Shown here piece after piece: positions 1 to 7,153 of a stretch of 7,153 bases of DNA. The DNA lies in NCBI GenBank assembly GCA_900768695.1, contig CAAGDY010000501.1, positions 1 to 7,153 of the forward strand, in the 5' to 3' direction. Origin of the DNA: an uncultured Anaerovibrio sp. (GTDB lineage Bacteria; Bacillota; Negativicutes; Selenomonadales; Selenomonadaceae). The notes under the pieces were generated by a model, which saw nothing but the letters and a program-made list of their open reading frames with translations, had not been told where the DNA came from and searched no databases. Each line of letters opens with the position of its first letter. The stretch's first letter is position 1. A program made the translations under genes and the position numbers.

Positions 1-3000
1 AACCCGAGCCTGCTGTCTGGGAGTACAACGAGATTAAGTCCGCCCACCCGGAGGATATTGTGCTGTATCAGGTCGGGGATTTCTTTGAAATCTACGGTGA
101 GGATGCCAAACAAGCCGCACCTGTGCTGGATTTGCACCTTGGCTCCCGCCCAATCCCTACTGGCGGCAGAGTGGATATGTGCGGCATCCCGGCACATCAG
201 TTGGAAGAATACACTGAAAAGCTGCGTAATCGGTTCGATGTGACCATTGCCGCCGTTGGAAAGGACGGTCAGCGAAACAGTTATTCCATGGGAAAGCTGA
301 ACCCAGCTCCCCCTCGCCGGGAGATTACGCAATCAGACATTGATGAAGTCTTACAGAAATGGAATGGCAGCATCGACAGCAAACGCTCCGTGGTGCGTTA
401 CATGGAAGCCCACAGCCGGGAGCGGGACACTGCCGCATGGCTTGCCCGTGAGTATGGCGCAGATCCCACCCAGCCCCTGCTGATTGCCGTTACTGGGGTT
501 GACGGTGAAACGGTACTGCCCTGGGCAAAGGTGCAGCGGCGCATTGCCCAGCTTATCAAGGCGGATAAATTCTATACGGAAGAAGAATATGACCGTCTGG
601 ACGATGTTGACCCCGCTGCCATCCGGGAACAGCTTGCGGAGCACGGTATTGTGAACGGAGAGGTTGTGGATGAAGAGAAGCTGGACGCAGCCCCCATTGT
701 CCGGCAGGCGGAAGCGGATGCCCAACGGATTTCTGATGAAGAATTTGCAAGAGATCACCTGATTCCCGGTGAAACCACCTTTGAAATCGACGGCAGAACC
801 TTCCTTGTTGATCGGGTGAATCTGGATTTCGTCTCTGTCAATTTTCAGGACATTACCTTTGCCAATTCTACCAGCTTCCCAATCTTCCGTACAGAACCCA
901 TTTCCTTTGTCAGAAGGTATATCGAGCAGCAGGAAAACCAGCCTGTTCAGCCGGAAATGTCCACCGAAACCGTGGCAGTATACCCCGAAGAAAAGAATAA
1001 CCTTCCCTATGACATTGTGGTGCAGACTCTCCGCACGGAGAAACCGGAGCCGCCCCGTGATGCTCCCATCCCCAGCAGTGAAAACTTCCGCATTATGGAC
1101 GAGGATTTTGGCATGGGCAGTGCCAAGGTCAAATTCCGCAGGAATATGGATGCCATCACCACCCTGAAAGCCATTGAATCCGAGGGCAGGCAGGCAACGA
1201 AAGAGGAGCAGGAAGTTCTCTCCCGATATGTGGGCTGGGGCGGTCTGCCGGATGCCTTCGATGACAGCAAATCCGGCTGGGCATCTGAGTATCAGGAACT
1301 GAAAAGCGCCCTTTCCCCGGCAGAATATGAAGCCGCCCGTGCTTCCACCCTCAATGCCCACTACACCAGTCCAACGGTCATCCGGGCTATTTATGAAGCG
1401 GTTGGAAATATGGGCTTTCAGACCGGCAACATTCTGGAGCCGTCCATGGGTGTCGGCAACTTCTTTGGTATGCTCCCGGAGGAAATGCAAAACAGCCGTC
1501 TGTACGGCGTGGAGCTGGATTCCATCACCGGGCGGATTGCCCAGCAGCTCTATCCAAAGGCGAATATCACCGTTGCCGGTTTTGAAACCACGGTCCGCCG
1601 GGATTTCTACGATCTTGCCATCGGCAACGTTCCGTTTGGACAGTACAAGGTCAATGATCCCGCTTATAACAAGCTGGGCTTCAACATCCACAACTATTTT
1701 TTCGCAAAGGCACTGGATCAGGTTCGTCCCGGCGGCGTGGTGGCTTTCGTCCCCAGCCGCTACACCCTGGATGCCAAGGATTCCACCGTGCGCCGGTATC
1801 TTGCCCAGAGAGCCGATCTGCTGGGTGCCATCCGGCTTCCCAACACCGCTTTCAAAGCCAACGCTGGTACAGAAGTGGTGTCGGACATTATCTTCCTGCA
1901 AAAGCGTGACCGCCCCATTGAAATTGACCCGGACTGGGTGCATCTGGGGCAGACAGAGGACGGCTATGCCATCAACAGCTATTTCCTCGACCACCCGGAA
2001 ATGGTCATGGGCAGGAACAGTTCAGAAAGCACCGCCCACGGCATGGATTACACTGTGGAGCCGCTAGTGGACATTTCCCTTGCCGACCAGCTCCATGAAG
2101 CGGTGCAGCATATCCAGGGCACCTATCAGGAAGCGGAACTTCCCGATCTGGGCGAGGGCGAAACCATTCAGAACACCCTCCCGGCAGACCCGGATGTGAA
2201 GAACTTCTCCTATACCCTTGTGGACGGAGAGGTTTACTTCCGGGAAAACAGCATCATGGTCAGACCTGATCTGAATGCCACCGCCAAAGAGCGTATCAAG
2301 GGAATGCTGGCGCTTAGCACCTGCGTCCATGAGCTGATCGACCTTCAGATGGACGAAACCATCCCGGATTCCGCCATTGCTAAGAAGCAGGCAGAGCTGA
2401 ACCGGCTCTACGACAGCTTCACGGAAAAATACGGGCTTATCAACAGCCGGGGCAACAAGCTGGCGTTCTCCGACGATTCCTCCTATTTCCTTTTGTGCGC
2501 TCTGGAAGTCATGGACGATGACGGCAATTTCCAGCGCAAGGCGGATATGTTCACCAAACGCACCATTCAGCCCCACCGGGTAGTCACCTCCGTGGATACT
2601 TCCAGTGAAGCCCTGACCCTTTCCATCGCGGAAAAGGCAGAGGTGGACATGGAATATATGTCCAGCCTGACCGGCAAGACAGCGGAGGAATTGGCATCGG
2701 AACTGCGGGGTGTGATTTTCCACGATCCCACCCTCGGCAATGCAGAGGACGGCATGGGCTGGGTAACGGCGGACGAGTATCTGTCCGGTAATGTGCGTCA
2801 GAAGCTCCGGCAGGCGGAAGCGGCTGCGGCAGAGAATCCTGCCTACCAGGTCAATGTGGATACTCTGCGGGCGGCGCAGCCCAAGGATTTGGACGCTTCG
2901 GAAATCGAGGTGCGTCTGGGCGCAACCTGGATTGACAGGTCCTACATCAAGCAATTCATGTTTGAAACCTTCGACACCCCCCGCTATCTGCGCTATTCCA

Positions 3001-3975
3001 TGGATGTGCAGTATTCCCCTTATACCGCCGCGTGGAGCATTAGCAACAAAACCCGGATTTCCTACAATGATGTTGCCGCATGGAACACCTACGGCACGGA
3101 TTGTGTCAGCGCCTATGAGATTCTGGAAGATTCTCTGAACCTCCGGGATGTTCAGGTGTACGACACCATTGAGGATGCGGACGGGCACAAAAAACGGGTA
3201 CTGAATGCCAAGGAAACCACACTGGCGGCACAGAAGCAGCAGTTGATTCGGGACGCCTTTCGGGACTGGATTTGGGCAGAGCCTAACCGCCGTCAGGCGC
3301 TGGTCCGGCAGTACAATGAGGAAATGAACAGCACCCGCCCACGGGAATACGATGGCAGTCACATTGTCTTTGCGGGTATGAACCCGGAAATCACCCTCCG
3401 GGAGCATCAGCGAAACGCCATTGCCCATGTGCTTTACGGCGGCAACACATTGCTTGCCCACGAAGTAGGCGCGGGCAAGACCTTTGAAATGGTTGCCGCC
3501 GCCATGGAGAGCAAGCGACTGGGACTGTGCCAAAAGTCCATCTTTGTGGTTCCCAACCACCTGACGGAACAGTGGGCGTCGGAATTTCTTCGCCTGTACC
3601 CCTCCGCCAATATCCTTGTGACCAAGCAGCGGGACTTTGAAACGAAAAACCGGAAAAAGTTCTGCGCCCGAATTGCTACCGGCGATTATGATGCGGTTAT
3701 CATCGGTCACAGCCAGTTTGAGAAAATCCCCATCAGCAAACAGCGGCAGGAGCGGCTTCTCCAAGACCAGATTGCGGAGATTACCATGGGTATTTCGGAG
3801 CTGAAGGAAAGCGGCGGTGAGAAATTTAGCGTCAAGGAGCTGGAGCGCACCAAGCGCGGCTTGGAGTCCCGATTGGAAAAGCTGCGGGCTGACGATAAGA
3901 AAGACGATGTTGTGACCTTTGAAGAACTGGGCGTTGACCGTATGTTTGTGGACGAGGCGCACAATTACAAAAATT
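1..3975 (+). CDS. 5' exon of a giant conjugative-element helicase/methyltransferase protein (partial at left edge)
   Basis: The frame (codons from base 3) is open at the left edge, so the true start lies upstream; GTG at 60 is internal. Residues are numbered from codon 3-5. Residues 12-85 match MutS domain I, with GDFFEIY (F27, E29) and CGIPAH (60-65). Residues 108-300 are an unassigned family region. Residues 360-650 form a methyltransferase-like fold: glycine-rich motif ILEPSMGVGN (477-486) and motif IV NVPF (542-545). Residues 680-1110 are a family-specific middle part. The SNF2/DEAH helicase begins near LREHQRNA, with Walker A GAGKT (1156-1160) and VDEAH (1316-1320). The exon ends after the first base of a leucine codon, following YKN (1322-1324). 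Related proteins on Clostridia conjugative elements often exceed 2000 residues and are thought to act on element DNA; that role is inferred. Reading on into the intron adds six codons before TAA (3993-3995). Confidence 0.92.
3969..3975 (+). other. Intron-binding site IBS1 at the 5' splice junction
   Basis: The last seven bases of the 5' exon, AAAAATT, pair without gaps with GGTTTTT at 4376-4382 (five A-U and two G-U pairs). This places the 5' splice site between 3975 and 3976. The frame of the downstream exon independently gives the same boundary, with a one-base ambiguity because T also ends the intron. The pairing is AT-only plus wobble, so it is weak taken alone. Confidence 0.65.
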
Positions 3976-4363
3976 GCGCGAAGCGTTGTGCATAAGTCGT
4001 AGCTGGCAGCTATGACGAACAGCACCATGCGATAGCACTTGATATATCAAGAAAATATCGTAGAGAACTCAAATCTCAAATTCAGAGGTGAGATTCCTCT
4101 GCCGTACAGAATCAATGCCGGAAAGGAGAAATCCCACAGCGGGCTGTCAAACCGCAGGCAGTACGAGAGCTAATACTCCACTGTGCGCTGTCTATCTGTA
4201 AGTAGACAGGGTACAAAGCGTGGTGAAGTCGTAACCTGAAAACCTAAACCGAGAGGCATGGATAATAATGGTGCGGGCTTCCGAAACCTACGGCTATACG
4301 TTAGGGAAAGCTATGCAGCATCGTAAGAGTGATAGGCACCCGAAAGGGTGAAAATTGGAAAAA

Positions 4364-4392
4364 GTGAGTGTGGTTGGTTTTTCTGCATTCAC
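4364..4392 (+). other. EBS1 stem-loop of intron domain I
   Basis: GTGAGTG (4364-4370) pairs with CATTCAC (4386-4392) as a seven-pair stem with one G-U. It closes a 15-nt loop, 4371-4385. Within that loop, GGTTTTT (4376-4382) is complementary to exon bases 3969-3975. A terminal loop on a domain I hairpin is where EBS1 normally sits, so structure and pairing support each other. EBS1 guides both splicing and retrohoming to the target. Confidence 0.7.
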
Positions 4393-4720
4393 CCCATGAG
4401 ATGAAATGCTCATGCGGACTTGCACAGCAACTGTGATTCAAAGTGCAGGTAGATTTTCCCGGTGTAAGGTAGCGGCCTAAGGGTTTCAGCGGTCTATTGA
4501 CCATAAGGATAGAGATTTGGGAACGCTTGAGAGCCTGTGTTTGGAGTGTTGCAGCACAATGAAGGACACAGGAAGTCAGCCGTGCCATAGTAGTCTGCGA
4601 TTGGGTAATGCCAATCACACGGAGCTGAAATGCTCCACGGCGAAGGGCACGAGTCAGATTGATTTGTAAATTTCACAAAAGAAAATCTTATAACTCCCTG
4701 AAAGACGGGTGACGAACTGC

Positions 4721-4726
4721 GAGGTG
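4721..4726 (+). promoter_or_regulatory. Ribosome binding site of the intron-encoded protein
   Basis: GAGGTG lies eight bases ahead of the GTG at 4735. In this frame a TGA stop at 4699-4701 excludes any far-upstream start, and there is no ATG or TTG between that stop and 4735. The site therefore decides the start. It lets the protein be translated from within the intron, independently of the host gene. Confidence 0.75.
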
Positions 4727-4734
4727 AAAACCTT

Positions 4735-6699
4735 GTGCATTTAGACGTCGGATTTTCAACAGAAACAGAATTGAAGCAATTCCAAGACCTGCTTTACGAA
4801 AAGTCAGGTCAAGGTGTTTCGTTCACCGGACTGTTGGAAGCGATGGCAAACGAAGTAACCATCGTGACCGCTGTTCATAACATCAAGTCCAATAAGGGCA
4901 GCAAAACTGCCGGTGTAGACAGGATGAAAATGGACAGGTATCTCCAGATGCCAAAAGAAGAACTATTACGGTTGATTCAAGAAAATTTCTCCAATTATAA
5001 ACCAAAACCAGCAAAACGAAAATATATCGAAAAAGCCAACGGCAAAAAGCGACCTTTGGGTATCCCCACTGTGTTAGACAGGATTATTCAGGAGTGCGTT
5101 CGACTGATTCTCGAACCGATATGCGAAGCGAGATTTTATCCGCACAGCTACGGGTTTCGCCCATACCGGGCGCAGAAGCACGCAATCCGAGATATTGTCA
5201 ATGGCATAAATGCAAGTGTGAAATCCAAAGATCAGCCAGTATGGGCAGTTGAGGGTGATATTAAAGGCTGTTTTGACAATATCAACCACCGGCTGCTGCT
5301 CAATAAGCTGTGGCGAATCGGCATACATGACAAGAGAGTTTTGAAAATCGTCAGTCAGATGCTGAAAGCCGGATATATTGACAATGACCTCTATCATGCA
5401 ACGGAAATGGGCACACCACAGGGCGGTATTTTATCGCCGTTGCTGTCAAATGTGTATCTCAATGACTTTGACTGGTATGTAGGTCGCTGCTATATGGAGC
5501 CGCACAGACAATGCAAACACAAATGCAACGATACCCGGCGGCTTAAGTGGTCTGGGGTCACTCCCAAGTACAATTTTCGTTATGCTGACGATTGGGTAAT
5601 CCTGACATCAACGGAGCAGGAAGCACTCCGGATGAAGCAAGAACTCACAAAGTATTTCAAATATCGCATGAAACTGGAATTGTCTCAGGAAAAGACCTAT
5701 GTAACCGATTTGAGAAAGGACGGTATCCATTTCCTCGGTTACATAGTCAAGGCAGAACGCAAGCGCAAAACCCCAAATCCATCTACGTGGTCAGAACATC
5801 TGGTTGGAAAACCGCTTCCTGACATGGAGCGACTATCCAAGAAAATCCATAGTCTGCAAAAAGAAATCCGTAAAATTGGTCTCTACACAAAACCCAATAC
5901 GCAGGCGGCACAAATCCAGTATGTGAACTCCATAATCATGGGTCTGGCACAATATCTGCAACCGTCCATCTGTTCTCATGCCTATCATGCTATAGACCGC
6001 AGAGTGAACAACACGGCACTTGCAGTATGGAAAAAGCTGTTTCCGAAACGGTACAACGATATGCAAATACCGCTAAAGCAACTCTGCAATCTGCCTCATA
6101 GGCATGAGGGTTACGACAGTAAAACTTTCGCTATAGAAATTGACGGAAAATGGTTCGGTATTACTATGGCTTTCATTACGCACAGCAAATATGAAAGCAA
6201 GCCATTTGACCAGAAAATGACTCCATACACGGAAGATGGGCGACGACGATATGTGAATTACAGAAACAAGCATAAGCCTCTGCCTTGCGACCGTCCCTCC
6301 ATTAACAGTCCAGAGGACCTTGCTCTGTCTGCCTATGCAAAGGGTAAGGGCTGGAAAGCGAATTTTGAGTACTTTATGAATCGTGAATATGCTTATAACC
6401 GGGACAAAGGACAATGTAAATGTTGCGGCAAATACTTTTCTGAAATCGTCCCAAAGCATTGCCACCATGTAAATAACAGGCTTCCGATTGATAGAATCAA
6501 CAAGGTTCCCAATTTGGCATGGCTTTGTGTACCGTGCCACCGCATGGTACACAACAGTCCAATACCGCCTGAGCTGGACGCAAAGACGGTACGCAAAATC
6601 CAGAAATACAGAGATAAACTCAAAATGTGGAATTTACAAGTGCGTCGTACTCGCGAGGGTACGAGCGTAGTGAAATCAGTAGAAAGTAAGTCAATTTGA
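4735..6699 (+). CDS. ltrA: Group II intron reverse transcriptase/maturase with HNH endonuclease
   Basis: This 654-residue protein binds its own intron RNA, assists splicing, and copies the intron into DNA at new sites. Visible blocks are an N-terminal RT0-like stretch with NKGSKTAGVD (about 53-62), KKRPLGIPT (104-112), SYGFRP (138-143), GDIKGCFDN with catalytic D175 (174-182), GTPQGG (226-231), YADD (283-286, metal-binding aspartates) and FLGY (333-336). A maturase/thumb region follows at about 345-480, including GLAQYL. The C-terminal HNH nuclease has C561xxC564, H577/H578, N593, C598xxC601 and H602/H606, so target-strand cutting should be possible. All catalytic residues I could check are present and the frame is unbroken. 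It starts at GTG with a good ribosome binding site. The stop lies four bases before domain V, so the gene fills domain IV. A Cys/His-rich insert (C252 to C264) sits between RT blocks 4 and 5. The gene symbol follows the family name. Confidence 0.97.
   Translation: MHLDVGFSTETELKQFQDLLYEKSGQGVSFTGLLEAMANEVTIVTAVHNIKSNKGSKTAGVDRMKMDRYLQMPKEELLRLIQENFSNYKPKPAKRKYIEKANGKKRPLGIPTVLDRIIQECVRLILEPICEARFYPHSYGFRPYRAQKHAIRDIVNGINASVKSKDQPVWAVEGDIKGCFDNINHRLLLNKLWRIGIHDKRVLKIVSQMLKAGYIDNDLYHATEMGTPQGGILSPLLSNVYLNDFDWYVGRCYMEPHRQCKHKCNDTRRLKWSGVTPKYNFRYADDWVILTSTEQEALRMKQELTKYFKYRMKLELSQEKTYVTDLRKDGIHFLGYIVKAERKRKTPNPSTWSEHLVGKPLPDMERLSKKIHSLQKEIRKIGLYTKPNTQAAQIQYVNSIIMGLAQYLQPSICSHAYHAIDRRVNNTALAVWKKLFPKRYNDMQIPLKQLCNLPHRHEGYDSKTFAIEIDGKWFGITMAFITHSKYESKPFDQKMTPYTEDGRRRYVNYRNKHKPLPCDRPSINSPEDLALSAYAKGKGWKANFEYFMNREYAYNRDKGQCKCCGKYFSEIVPKHCHHVNNRLPIDRINKVPNLAWLCVPCHRMVHNSPIPPELDAKTVRKIQKYRDKLKMWNLQVRRTREGTSVVKSVESKSI
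6645..6664 (+). other. RNA hairpin inside the 3' end of the maturase gene
   Basis: TCGTAC (6645-6650) pairs perfectly with GTACGA (6659-6664) across an eight-base loop. It lies within the final coding part of the maturase. Because the gene ends only four bases before domain V, the 3' side of domain IV must be built from coding sequence, and this stem is a likely part of it. Confidence 0.4.
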
Positions 6700-6703
6700 T
6701 GGA

Positions 6704-6737
6704 AGGCCGGGTGCGCTGAAAGGTGCACGCCCGGCGT
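6704..6737 (+). ncRNA. Group II intron domain V (catalytic hairpin)
   Basis: The segment folds into the standard 34-nt shape: an eight-position lower helix (6704-6711 with 6730-6737), a two-base bulge C6728-G6729, a six-pair upper helix (6712-6717 with 6722-6727), and a GAAA tetraloop at 6718-6721. Domain V binds the catalytic metals. The triad position, bases 2-4 of the hairpin, reads G6705-G6706-C6707, where AGC or CGC is usual. G6705 faces G6736, the only mismatch in the lower helix; a C there would restore a CGC triad and a full pair. Confidence 0.92.
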
Positions 6738-6739
6738 GA

Positions 6740-6811
6740 GACGGGGGAAAATCCGGAGGAAACGAATGTGCGGCTTCGCCGCACATAACGTCCAAATGAT
6801 TACCTATCGTC
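6740..6811 (+). ncRNA. Group II intron domain VI with branch-point adenosine
   Basis: GACGG (6740-6744) pairs with TCGTC (6807-6811), including one G-U. GGG (6745-6747) pairs with CCT (6803-6805), leaving A6806 bulged between the two helices. AATC (6750-6753) pairs with GATT (6798-6801). A6806 is eighth from the intron's last base, where the lariat-forming adenosine is expected. The tip carries an additional nine-pair hairpin, 6766-6786, which makes this domain about 72 nt, longer than the 35-45 nt I would expect. Confidence 0.8.
6766..6786 (+). repeat. Perfect inverted repeat (9-bp stem, TTC loop) at the tip of domain VI
   Basis: ATGTGCGGC (6766-6774) and GCCGCACAT (6778-6786) are exact reverse complements around TTC. 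The stem is more GC-rich than the surrounding intron. No run of T follows, so it is not a typical intrinsic terminator. It reads as an extension of domain VI, either a natural peripheral element or an inserted small palindrome; a single copy cannot tell which. Confidence 0.75.
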
Positions 6812-6813
6812 AT

Positions 6814-7153
6814 TGTTCTTATATACAAAAATGCGGAATGTAGCCGGTCTTTCCACCACGGACGCGCAGAAATCCAGCGATATGTTTGGCAAGTGCCGCT
6901 ACATGGACGAACTTACCAGGAATCGCGGCGTGGTCTTTGCGACAGGTACGCCCGTCAGCAACAGTATGACGGAATTATACACCATGCAGCGGTATTTGCA
7001 GTATGCCCGTCTGGAAGAAATGCACATGACCCACTTCGACTGCTGGGCATCCCGATTTGGGGAAACCGTCACCGCTTTGGAGCTGGCACCGGAGGGCAAG
7101 GGCTACCGTCCCCGGACACGGTTCAGCCGGTTCTTTAATCTGCCGGAGCTGAT
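6814..7153 (+). CDS. 3' exon of the giant helicase/methyltransferase protein (partial at right edge)
   Basis: This continues the helicase begun at 1-3975. The first two bases complete the split leucine codon. The frame then reads FLYTKMRNVAGL, followed by AQKSSDMFGKCRYMDEL, and is open to the right edge. The stretch VVFATGTPVSNSMTELYTMQRYL (near 6928-6996) contains ATGTP, the equivalent of SNF2 helicase motif III, which couples ATP hydrolysis to DNA movement. It directly follows the DEAH box region in this family, so little or nothing is lost at the junction. The C-terminal helicase lobe must lie beyond the window. There is no ribosome binding site or plausible separate start at its beginning, so it should be made only from spliced RNA. 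Confidence 0.92.

Larger units (their letters stand above)
3976..4734 (+). ncRNA. Group II intron RNA, domains I-III and the entry to domain IV
   Basis: This 759-nt stretch holds no protein gene and is the 5' part of the ribozyme. Many local hairpins can be read directly: 3996-4016 (nine pairs, one wobble), 4038-4051 (a perfect palindrome with a TATA loop), 4084-4102 (CAGAGG/CCTCTG), 4188-4209 (CTGTCTA/TAGACAG), 4364-4392 (the EBS1 stem), 4395-4414 (CATGAG/CTCATG), 4423-4435 (CACAG/CTGTG) and 4621-4636 (GGAGC/GCTCC). Such density of stems fits domain I scaffolding. I could not assign the exact limits of domains I, II and III by eye, and I found no convincing EBS2. A partial match at 4267-4275 to exon bases 3958-3966 has a central mismatch. 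Confidence 0.85.
3976..6813 (+). mobile_element. Complete group II intron with intron-encoded protein
   Basis: A 2838-nt retroelement lies in the sense orientation within the helicase gene. Its limits come from restoring the exon frame: AAT plus T (3972-3975) joins TG (6814-6815) to give N-L and then FLYTKMRNV. It starts GCGCG, where GUGYG is the usual consensus, and ends CAT, which fits the usual AY. Inside are about 760 nt of folded RNA, the reverse transcriptase/maturase, a 34-nt domain V and a domain VI with a bulged A at 6806. The composition is visibly more AT-rich than the exons: 5641-5700 has 21 G/C in 60, against 38 in 60 at 1741-1800. Such introns self-splice with help from their protein and move by target-primed reverse transcription. 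The structural subclass is not settled; the protein type and absence of an obvious delta-delta' pair lean away from IIA. All parts are present, but the domain V triad looks altered. Confidence 0.93.

Noticed and set aside
60..62. GTG as the start of the helicase protein
   Set aside because: The MutS-like homology (SAHPEDI before VLYQVGDFF) continues upstream in the same open frame to the window edge, and no ribosome binding site precedes it.
351..1994. A 547-codon open frame on the minus strand
   Set aside because: It lies codon-for-codon opposite the helicase exon, shows no recognisable motif, and is expected from GC-rich codon bias that avoids antisense stops.
2064..4028. A 654-codon open frame on the minus strand
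   Set aside because: It has the same antisense alignment to the exon codons, with no family resemblance. It also runs across the intron boundary, which is not compatible with an ancient gene there.
4038..4051. Perfect 14-bp palindrome as a protein operator
   Set aside because: It lies within intron domain I amid many other stems and is better explained as an RNA hairpin (CTTGA/TCAAG with a TATA loop).
4370..4376. GTGGTTG as EBS2, pairing with exon bases 3962-3968
   Set aside because: It directly abuts and overlaps EBS1 and includes a base of the closing stem. EBS2 normally sits in a separate loop, so the geometry does not fit.
4452..4457. GATTTT as an alternative EBS1
   Set aside because: It could pair with the last six exon bases, but I do not see it in a hairpin loop. 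The 4376-4382 candidate is longer and lies in the loop of a clean seven-pair stem.
6766..6786. Intrinsic transcription terminator
   Set aside because: The stem is strong but no T-run follows, and it sits inside domain VI of an intron that must be transcribed through.
3976..6813. Reading the host gene as a broken pseudogene
   Set aside because: The exons rejoin exactly in frame when the intron is removed, and the intron is complete and in sense orientation. Loss of function would need the ribozyme to be dead, which the altered triad alone does not prove.

Overview
This window lies inside a single very large gene of an integrative/conjugative element, and that gene is split by a complete group II intron. 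The element gene type and the GC-rich coding sequence suggest a Clostridia-type Bacillota host, probably a gut member. That is an inference from family resemblance, because no rRNA or housekeeping marker is present.

Layout: positions 1-3975 are the 5' exon of a polyvalent helicase/methyltransferase protein, already open at the left edge. In order it carries a MutS domain I-like module, an unassigned linker, an N6-adenine methyltransferase-like fold, a long family-specific middle region, and the first half of an SNF2/DEAH helicase (Walker A and DEAH box). Positions 3976-6813 are a 2838-nt group II intron: a structured 5' RNA (domains I-III), a 654-codon reverse transcriptase/maturase with a C-terminal HNH endonuclease (4735-6699), and ribozyme domains V (6704-6737) and VI (6740-6811). 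Positions 6814-7153 resume the helicase (ATGTP motif) in the correct frame and run off the right edge.

The intron interrupts the gene in the sense orientation, four codons after the DEAH box. Removing 3976-6813 restores YKN-L-FLYTKMRNV, the continuity expected for this family. Several independent signs support the boundaries: exon reading frame, an EBS1 loop that pairs with the last seven exon bases, a 34-nt domain V directly after the reverse transcriptase gene, and a bulged A eight positions from the 3' end. Without splicing, translation stops at 3993-3995, so production of a whole helicase depends on the intron.

The most unusual points are a non-canonical catalytic triad in domain V (GGC facing a G, where AGC or CGC is expected), an enlarged domain VI with an extra 9-bp hairpin at its tip, a non-consensus intron 5' end (GCGCG), and the fusion of a mismatch-reading MutS module to a DNA methylase and helicase. 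I see no tRNA, rRNA, CRISPR array, insertion sequence or second complete host gene.
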